Part shown: piece after piece, positions 1 through 4,617 of the stretch
Layout: every line of letters starts with the position of its first letter
How positions within the stretch are numbered: the stretch's first letter is position 1
Assembly: GCA_021823085.1 (NCBI GenBank)
Contig: JAKAPG010000111.1
Location: 1 to 5,769 of the forward strand
Reading direction: 5' to 3'
DNA from: Thermoplasmata archaeon
Lineage (GTDB): Archaea; Thermoplasmatota; Thermoplasmata; Lutacidiplasmatales; UBA184
Length of the DNA stretch: 5,769 bases
Translations under genes and position numbers: made by a program
Notes under the pieces: model-generated
What the model saw: only the letters and a program-made list of their open reading frames with translations
Database searches by the model: none
Told to the model about the DNA's origin: nothing

Positions 1-1217
1 ACGTGCCCCCGGGCAAGCAAATCGCCGACGTCATGGGGTACCTGCGCAACGAGTACGCTCAGAGCTCGAACATCAAGAGCCGGACGACCCGGAAGAACGT
101 GATGTGGGCGATCGAGTCGCTCATGGGCCGGGTTCGGGCGTTCAAGCAGCCGCCGCCCCGGGGGGTCGCATTCTTCGTGGGATCCAAGGCCATCGGCGCG
201 GACAAGTCCGAACCGGTGACGTTCATCGTCGAACCGCCGGAACCCCTCAACACGTACCTCTACCGATGCGACTCGACCTTCTTCCTCGATCCGCTCCTCT
301 CGATGGCCCACGAGCCGGACCTCTGGGGCCTGATCGTGATGGATCGCGCCGAGGTGACGCTCGGCTTCTTGCGCGGAAAGCGCGTCGAAGCGCTCCGCAA
401 CAAGAACTCCCTGGTCCCGAGCAAGCACGGCCGGGGCGGCCAGTCCGCGCACCGTTTCGAACGGATGATCGAGCACGCGGCCCACGAGTTCTTCGTCAAG
501 ATCGCGGAGATGGCCGGGGAGCTGTTCCTGCCGAAGGTCGACGTCCTCAAGGGCGTCATTCTGGGCGGGCCGGGGGCGACGAAGGAGTACTTCTACAAGG
601 AGGGGTTCCTCGATTTCCGTCTCCAGCAGAAGGTCGTCCAGCCTCTCTTCGACACGGGCTACACCGACGACTATGGGCTTCGGGAGCTGGTCGAGAAGGC
701 ATCCGGCGTCCTCCACGGGCTCGAGATCAGCGAGGAGAAGCGAATCATCCAGCGACTCCTCGCCGAGATCCGCAAGGGGGATGCCGGTCTTGCCGCCTAC
801 GGTCCGGCCAACGTGGAGCGTGCGCTCGAAGCGCGGGCCGTCGACACCCTCCTCGTCAGCGAGGGCATCCGCCGCCGTCGGGTGACGTTCACGTGCTCGG
901 CGTGTTCGAAATCGTTCGAAAGGGTTCTCAGCGACTCCGAGGTCGACGCTGTCCTGGATGGTCCGTGCCCGAACTGCGGCCAGACGCAGATCCACGAGAC
1001 CGCCAGCGAAGATTACGTCGAGGGGCTGTTCGCGCGCACCGCCGCCTCCGGTGGCGTCGTACGCCTGATCTCGACCGAGAGCGAGGAGGGCGAAATGTTG
1101 AGCAAGGCGTTCGGCGGGATCGCCGCCCTCCTCCGTTACCCCCTCGGGCGGACGAGCGAGACCCTCGTCGGGCGCCGCTCCGCCGCCGAAGCGAGCGCCT
1201 CTACCAAAGCTGATTGA
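1..1217 (+). CDS. prf1: Peptide chain release factor aRF1 (5' partial)
   Basis: Archaeal class I release factor: it reads all three stop codons in the ribosomal A site and triggers release of the finished protein. All three eRF1-family signatures are visible, numbering from the GTG at base 3. The stop-codon recognition motif NIKS is at residues 23-26, YxCxxxF (YRCDSTF) is at 87-93, and GRGGQ is at 143-147, its GGQ placing the catalytic glutamine in the peptidyl-transferase centre. The C-terminal domain has two CxxC pairs (C298/C301 and C322/C325), matching the zinc-binding insert seen in many archaeal homologues. The GTG is almost certainly an internal valine codon. The frame is open to the window edge, and family members carry roughly 30 or more residues before NIKS-proximal sequence like VPPGKQ. 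After the usual family ending near 'IAALLRY' there is a tail of about 25 residues rich in Ala, Ser and Arg. The stop overlaps the convergent surface-protein gene by 17 bp. Identification is very secure. Confidence 0.97.
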   Translation, partial: VPPGKQIADVMGYLRNEYAQSSNIKSRTTRKNVMWAIESLMGRVRAFKQPPPRGVAFFVGSKAIGADKSEPVTFIVEPPEPLNTYLYRCDSTFFLDPLLSMAHEPDLWGLIVMDRAEVTLGFLRGKRVEALRNKNSLVPSKHGRGGQSAHRFERMIEHAAHEFFVKIAEMAGELFLPKVDVLKGVILGGPGATKEYFYKEGFLDFRLQQKVVQPLFDTGYTDDYGLRELVEKASGVLHGLEISEEKRIIQRLLAEIRKGDAGLAAYGPANVERALEARAVDTLLVSEGIRRRRVTFTCSACSKSFERVLSDSEVDAVLDGPCPNCGQTQIHETASEDYVEGLFARTAASGGVVRLISTESEEGEMLSKAFGGIAALLRYPLGRTSETLVGRRSAAEASASTKAD

Positions 1218-2658
1218 GCGGGTCGTCCTCGGCTCCCTCGCCGGGGGCCCCGACCGGGGGCGGGGGGTTGCTCGACGGGCGCCGAGCCGTCCTGCCCGTG
1301 ACCGCAGATCCGGGCGGGTAGAGCGCGGCGTTAGGGTAGTGCGCGGGCGGTAGCTGGCGCCGGCGAGCCACGAAGACCGTGGCGATCAGCGAGATCACAA
1401 CCACTGCGACCCCGAGGGCGGCCCAAGGACCCACGAGATTGGCCAGGGATCCGGCGGGGCCGATCGTCGCGGGACAGCTCGCGGCCGAGGATTGAAGGCA
1501 ACTTGCGTAATCGTTGTACGTCGGCTGCGACATCGATTGGCCCGGGACGGTTTGGTTGGAGATCGAGCTGTTCTTGTCGCCGTTGTAGGAGTCCCGCACG
1601 CCGGTGCCGAACGACATCGCGGAGGACTGAACCAAGGTCGCGGTGCCCGGCTCGGCGCTCATGTAGACTCGGGCCGCACTCACTTCGCCGAAAATCGCGT
1701 TCACCCGCTCCCACTCCGCGCCAAGGTCACCGAAGAACGGTTGCGGGATCGTGGGGGCGATCGCCATGCTGCCGACAACGGTCAGCCGACCCGAGGTCGG
1801 CCTGTAGGAGATCACGTTGACGTCGTGGGAATCGAACGACGTCCGGCCCAACGTCGATCCCGCGAACCCCGCGGTCCCGCTGAGAGTGACGTTGAACGGA
1901 AGGGCCGTCTGCGTTACGTTGTGGATGTCGTCGCCCTCGGCCCCGGTCTGGTTAATGCTCCAGCCCACGCTCCAGGTCGCGTTCGCGAGGTACGCCGAGG
2001 CAGAAGTCCACGTTTCGCGGGGCAACACGGTCACCGGAACGATTCCGAGCGCCGGGACGAACGAGACCTCGGAGTCGGCCGCGTAGGTCGTTTGGGCAAC
2101 GAGGTCCCGAACGATTAGCCCGTTCGCGTACCGGTCGACGACCGACTCCCGCACGGAGGCACTCGAGACGACGTGGCTGTTCAGAATTCCAATGGCTTGC
2201 GTCACGTTGACGGCGAGGTCGCCGGCGTTGCCCGGGGTGATCGTCGCGACGTCCGTGATGTTCGTCCATGCAATGTAGGACTCGGTTGCGTTGTAGCTGA
2301 TGTTCGTTGTCTCGTACGGTTGGGCGCACGACGGTCGGCAAAAGCTCAGCGAGAGGGAGATCCCGTAGACCTCCTGAAGGACAAGTTCGGAGGTGGTCGC
2401 GGACGAATCGATCTGCGTCACATTCGAGACGAAGCCGTAGGTGGCCCCCCCGAGCAATGCTTCGTGGGAGGCGGCACCCGCGTGAACGTCCAGCACTCCG
2501 CCGAACAAGCTCGCTGCCGAGACGGCAGCGCCCGGTGAGGCCGGAGCCGCCGAGGCCGTCGGGGCAAACGATGCGATGGCGGCGGAAGCGACGAGTGCCA
2601 GGCCGACCGCGACGGCCGCCGCCGGAATCCGGGTCGATGTCCGGGGCAGTATCCTCAT
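1201..2658 (-). CDS. Secreted, sequon-rich, membrane-anchored surface protein of unknown function
   Basis: A 485-residue protein; I recognise no enzymatic domain. It starts with a Sec-type signal peptide: basic residues R2, R6 and R10, a hydrophobic stretch at about 11-30, and a likely cleavage after ASA at 35-37. The ectodomain (about 38-405) is rich in Ala, Ser, Thr and Val, and has 11 N-x-S/T sequons (N79, 119, 123, 133, 151, 226, 236, 247, 256, 363, 368). Its only cysteines are C107/C111 and C387/C395, which could form two disulfides. One transmembrane helix at about 408-430 is followed by RRR (432-434) and a proline-rich tail of about 50 residues, giving an outside-N, inside-C topology. 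This is the architecture of archaeal S-layer-associated or other N-glycosylated surface proteins. The start ATG lies 30 nt from a TATA-like element on the same strand, with no Shine-Dalgarno, so the mRNA is probably nearly leaderless. The coding call is strong; the surface role is inferred. Confidence 0.9.
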   Translation of the reverse strand: MRILPRTSTRIPAAAVAVGLALVASAAIASFAPTASAAPASPGAAVSAASLFGGVLDVHAGAASHEALLGGATYGFVSNVTQIDSSATTSELVLQEVYGISLSLSFCRPSCAQPYETTNISYNATESYIAWTNITDVATITPGNAGDLAVNVTQAIGILNSHVVSSASVRESVVDRYANGLIVRDLVAQTTYAADSEVSFVPALGIVPVTVLPRETWTSASAYLANATWSVGWSINQTGAEGDDIHNVTQTALPFNVTLSGTAGFAGSTLGRTSFDSHDVNVISYRPTSGRLTVVGSMAIAPTIPQPFFGDLGAEWERVNAIFGEVSAARVYMSAEPGTATLVQSSAMSFGTGVRDSYNGDKNSSISNQTVPGQSMSQPTYNDYASCLQSSAASCPATIGPAGSLANLVGPWAALGVAVVVISLIATVFVARRRQLPPAHYPNAALYPPGSAVTGRTARRPSSNPPPPVGAPGEGAEDDPLNQLW

Positions 2659-2684
2659 GGTGGCAGCTCAAGAACGGCCGCCCA

Positions 2685-2691
2685 ACATAAG
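2685..2691 (-). promoter_or_regulatory. TATA-like box of the surface-protein gene
   Basis: Read on the minus strand the sequence is CTTATGT, an AT-rich patch in very GC-rich surroundings. Its centre is 30 nt upstream of the ATG at 2658. An archaeal TATA box directs initiation about 25 nt downstream, so the transcript would begin about 5 nt before the ATG. This fits the lack of a ribosome binding site. It is only a moderate match to the TATA consensus. Confidence 0.4.
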
Positions 2692-2752
2692 GGAGCGTTC
2701 TCCAGCGTACCGGTGGCGCTGGACCCCGTGCTAAGGTGTCTTCCTGCCCGGC

Positions 2753-2768
2753 TGCCCGTGCATGGGCA
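2753..2768. repeat. Near-perfect 16-bp palindrome in the divergent intergenic region
   Basis: The sequence TGCCCGTGCATGGGCA is self-complementary except for one symmetric mismatch pair. It sits about 17 bp upstream of the TATA-like box of the HTH gene and about 95 bp upstream of the surface-protein start. Overlapping direct repeats are present: TGCCCG at 2745 and 2753 (8-bp period) and GTGCAT at 2758 and 2776 (18-bp period). Size and position fit an operator for a dimeric regulator, possibly the adjacent HTH protein. This is inference, and GC-rich DNA gives chance palindromes. Confidence 0.35.
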
Positions 2769-2784
2769 CCCCCAAGTGCATTTC

Positions 2785-2793
2785 GGTTATATC
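2785..2793 (+). promoter_or_regulatory. TATA-like box upstream of the HTH gene
   Basis: GGTTATATC is the most TATA-like sequence in the 2659-2850 intergenic region. Its centre (about 2789) is 29 nt before the ATG at 2818, predicting transcription start at about 2814-2818. That ATG is followed by GCC and then TAG in the same frame as the HTH gene, so either the leader is longer than usual or the 5' end of the gene is anomalous. Confidence 0.5.
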
Positions 2794-2895
2794 GCGCGCG
2801 GGCTCGCAGGGGTCCCCATGGCCTAGAACGAGGGAAAGGGGGGAACGAAGCTGCGGTCGCTCACGGAGACAGAGGCCAGCGTCATCGCGACACTG

Positions 2896-3903
2896 TTGGC
2901 GGCACGTCCCGAGCGCGAGCGAGAGCGCCTTCGTCAGATTGGCATCGCGCGCTCCACCTACTATGCCGTTCGACGTCGCGCCTACGTCGAGGGTTGGCTC
3001 CAGGACCGATACATCCCGGACCCGAGCCGCCTCGGCCGGCCCTACGCTACCTTCGCGGTGTCTCGACCCTTTGCGGACCGCCTCGAGGACCTGAAGCAGC
3101 CGGCACCGAAATGCGGCCCGCCGACGGTCCTCTGGACGAGCCCGCAACTGGCGCTCGGGATCTTCTTCCACGCTCGACCGGAAGACGGGTCGGCGATCCT
3201 TCGGAAGTGGGAGGAGAGTCGGGTCACGGCCTCGAATGTGGGCCTGACGGTCGACGTACGGGGCCCCGCCATACCCGTCTACTTCGACTTCGAGGGACTG
3301 TGGGACCACATTACCGGCGCTCCGGGGACCCTTTCCTATCCCCACGGGCTCGGGGGCGTACCGGAGGACGACGATCGTGCCGTCCTCACGCCGCACTCGA
3401 TCTGGGCGCTCGGCAATCTTCTCAACCGTCCGTTCCGCGAACGGGAGCGAGGGGAGGACGGGCATCAGCTCGGAGCGTTCGGTCTGCCGTTTTCCGAGCG
3501 TCGCCTATTGTCCCGCGGCTGGGTAACGCACCGCGTACTCCTGAACCCTGCCCGCATACCCCCGTACCTCGGACGATCCTTGGGACGCGTGTTCCTGATC
3601 ACGGGCTCGCCGCGCAGGGAGGCACGGCCGGAGCTTCTGTTCGCGCGATTGACCCGCGAATGCCGGGTCTTCCCATTCCTCTACGTCGCGGCCCCGGAGC
3701 GATGGCTGATCGGAGGTTTGGGAGGCGAGCCCGGCCCGACGGCCGAGGAGGACGATCGCCGGCAACGCGCACCGGTACTCGCCACCATCCGCGAGTCGCT
3801 GGAGGCCATCCAGATCCTTCAGGAGCCGGCGTCCGCCCTCTCGATGTCGATCGACCATCGCTATGACCAACTGGTCCCTCCTCGCCCACCGCCACCGAGC
3901 TAG
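2896..3903 (+). CDS. Putative helix-turn-helix DNA-binding protein, family not recognised
   Basis: A 335-residue protein from TTG at 2896, ending at TAG 3901-3903. The N-terminus looks like a winged or simple HTH: an Arg/Glu-rich helix (4-13), a turn at IGIA (15-18), and a candidate recognition helix ARSTYYAVRRRAYVEGW (18-34), followed by DRYIPDP and GRP near 37-48. The rest (about 75-275) has short hydrophobic beta-like segments (VFLITG at 232-237, VFPFLYVA at 258-265) that could form a ligand-binding domain. The end is proline-rich. The start is uncertain. The frame stays open back to a TAG at 2824-2826, and codons from 2851 on (LRSLTETEASVIATLLA) look like a natural first HTH helix with G/C third positions. 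A CTG at 2851 preceded by a purine-rich run (2831-2845) may be the real start. There is no in-frame ATG between 2827 and the C-terminus. A sequence-specific regulator is the best guess; the target is unknown, perhaps its own divergent promoter region. Confidence 0.8.
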   Translation: MAARPERERERLRQIGIARSTYYAVRRRAYVEGWLQDRYIPDPSRLGRPYATFAVSRPFADRLEDLKQPAPKCGPPTVLWTSPQLALGIFFHARPEDGSAILRKWEESRVTASNVGLTVDVRGPAIPVYFDFEGLWDHITGAPGTLSYPHGLGGVPEDDDRAVLTPHSIWALGNLLNRPFRERERGEDGHQLGAFGLPFSERRLLSRGWVTHRVLLNPARIPPYLGRSLGRVFLITGSPRREARPELLFARLTRECRVFPFLYVAAPERWLIGGLGGEPGPTAEEDDRRQRAPVLATIRESLEAIQILQEPASALSMSIDHRYDQLVPPRPPPPS

Positions 3904-3924
3904 CGAACGTGCGAGCTTGGCTCA

Positions 3925-3961
3925 GTTGCCGGCGGTGACCCGGGAGTGGCTCTACGGCAAC
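3925..3961. repeat. Inverted repeat between the HTH gene and the tRNA
   Basis: GTTGCCG (3925-3931) and CGGCAAC (3955-3961) form a perfect 7-bp stem with a 23-nt loop, starting 22 bp after the HTH gene stop. It could be a 3'-end hairpin of that mRNA. No T-run follows, so it does not resemble a canonical archaeal terminator. Chance is possible. Confidence 0.25.
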
Positions 3962-3963
3962 GG

Positions 3964-3969
3964 TGATAC
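3964..3969 (+). promoter_or_regulatory. Weak TATA-like element for tRNA-Arg
   Basis: TGATAC is centred about 25 nt before the mature tRNA 5' end at 3992, the expected distance for an archaeal tRNA promoter with little or no 5' leader. The match is poor and rests mainly on position. Confidence 0.3.
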
Positions 3970-3991
3970 GGGGGGAGACTCCCTTGGGGTA

Positions 3992-4066
3992 GGGCGCGTA
4001 GCCTAGCCCGGATAGGGCACCGGGTTCCTAACCCGGCGGTCGAGGGTTCAAATCCCTCCGCGCCCG
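3992..4066 (+). tRNA. tRNA-Arg (anticodon CCT)
   Basis: A full cloverleaf can be drawn by eye. The acceptor stem GGGCGCG (3992-3998) pairs perfectly with CGCGCCC (4059-4065). The D stem GCCT/GGGC has one G-U pair and the loop holds the conserved GG. The anticodon stem CCGGG/CCCGG closes the loop TTCCTAA, with anticodon CCT at 4027-4029. The variable loop is 5 nt, and the T stem GAGGG/CCCTC closes TTCAAAT. The discriminator is G4066. CCA is not encoded, as in many archaeal tRNAs, and there is no intron. It decodes AGG, which the flavoprotein downstream uses several times (for example residues 69, 136, 194). Confidence 0.97.
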
Positions 4067-4119
4067 CGTCGCCCGTCACCTCGTTGACGGTAGTTCGTTC
4101 GTGGGGACAATCGCACAAT

Positions 4120-4419
4120 ATGGGCACGACGGTGGCCGTCCGCCAGCGGACCCGCGAGGCGCCCGGCATGCTCAAGTCCGGCGAGGAGACATACGACGAG
4201 ATCATCACGCTACGATGGGCCAACCCCTCGAACCGCCCGGGCTGCGCGGAGTTCGATCCCCGCTCCCGTTCCGATGAGTTCGAGCCGGCCGCGGATATGC
4301 CGGCCGAATCCCGAGCACGCCGGGCCCGGGGTCTAGGGTGTGCCATTGCCCTTGATCCTTCATCGCAAGGCTCCGGCGGGGTTCTTCCAACCGCCGCCCA
4401 TCGTTCGGTCCATCCGTGA
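4120..4419 (+). CDS. Small antitoxin-like ORF, possibly a decayed gene
   Basis: The frame from ATG 4120 encodes 99 residues starting MGTTVAVRQRTREAPGMLKS, then GEETYDEIIT (21-30). The pattern of a short beta strand (TTVAV), Arg-rich helix, 'LK', then 'ETYDEII' resembles small archaeal proteins annotated as VapB/RHH-like antitoxin or DUF7557, which often begin that way. That similarity is from memory and weak. Codons use G or C at third positions through about residue 70 (ESRARRARG), and then the bias collapses (GGT CTA GGG TGT GCC ATT). A TAG at 4334-4336 in the neighbouring frame lies exactly at that break, suggesting a frameshift that extended the reading frame. Proline at residue 15 in the predicted helix also hints at decay. 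No toxin gene is adjacent, and no clear ribosome binding site is present. It could also be a spurious ORF. Confidence 0.4.
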   Translation: MGTTVAVRQRTREAPGMLKSGEETYDEIITLRWANPSNRPGCAEFDPRSRSDEFEPAADMPAESRARRARGLGCAIALDPSSQGSGGVLPTAAHRSVHP

Positions 4420-4504
4420 GAGGACGATCCGACGGATATCGGCCGACCGATCGCGTACGCCGGTTCGAAGCCGCGGCGCTAATGAAAACCGTAACCCGGC
4501 GCTC

Positions 4505-4540
4505 GCGACGGCGTGGAGCGTGCGCACGACGCTCCGTCGC
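4505..4540. repeat. Bulged stem-loop upstream of the flavoprotein gene
   Basis: The inner stem GGAGCGT (4515-4521) pairs perfectly with ACGCTCC (4529-4535) across a 7-nt loop. The outer stem GCGAC (4505-4509) pairs with GTCGC (4536-4540), leaving a 5-nt bulge (GGCGT, 4510-4514) on the 5' side. That makes 12 perfect pairs in 36 nt, 77 nt before the next start codon. The proposed TATA box of the flavoprotein lies downstream, so the element would not be in that mRNA. It may be a terminator for upstream transcription, a small RNA element, or a protein-binding site. Confidence 0.3.
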
Positions 4541-4583
4541 ACGCACCCGAAAAGCCTACACACCCCGGTCATCCATGGTTGGG

Positions 4584-4591
4584 CTGATATT
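4584..4591 (+). promoter_or_regulatory. TATA-like box of the GltD-like gene
   Basis: CTGATATT is an AT-rich patch centred 30 nt before the ATG at 4618, predicting transcription start a few nucleotides before the start codon. A GGGAG at 4603-4607, 10 nt before the ATG, could act as a weak ribosome binding site if the leader is longer. Confidence 0.4.
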
Positions 4592-4617
4592 CCGTCACCG
4601 CTGGGAGCGAACGAACG

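Noticed and set aside
104..1213. Plus-strand ORF of 369 codons inside aRF1
   Set aside because: It is an out-of-frame shadow of aRF1; the protein is low-complexity Arg/Gly/Pro-rich with no domain.
2731..3465. Minus-strand ORF of 244 codons opposite the HTH gene
   Set aside because: It has no recognisable motifs and would run through the divergent promoter region; it is best explained as a shadow.
2736..3866. Plus-strand ORF of 376 codons overlapping the HTH gene in another frame
   Set aside because: Composition is Arg/Pro/Gly-rich, as expected from GC-rich shadow frames. The HTH frame has a coherent protein with a recognition-helix pattern.
4284..4305. Repeated GCCGGCC at 4284 and 4299 as a binding site
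   Set aside because: It lies within the likely coding part of the small ORF and is short and pure GC; chance is the simplest explanation.
3900..4346. Minus-strand ORF of 148 codons across the tRNA, containing a GFEPST...CPIRARLRA-like segment
   Set aside because: It is the antisense translation of the tRNA-Arg gene, a well-known artefact in protein databases; the rest has no coding features.
4460..4482. tRNA-like T-arm (GGTTCGAAGCC) as a second or pseudo tRNA
   Set aside because: No matching acceptor, D or anticodon stems can be drawn upstream.
3992..4617. tRNA-Arg as an attachment site for an integrated element
   Set aside because: I found no second copy of the tRNA 3' end in the window and no integrase gene. 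An element extending beyond the window cannot be excluded.
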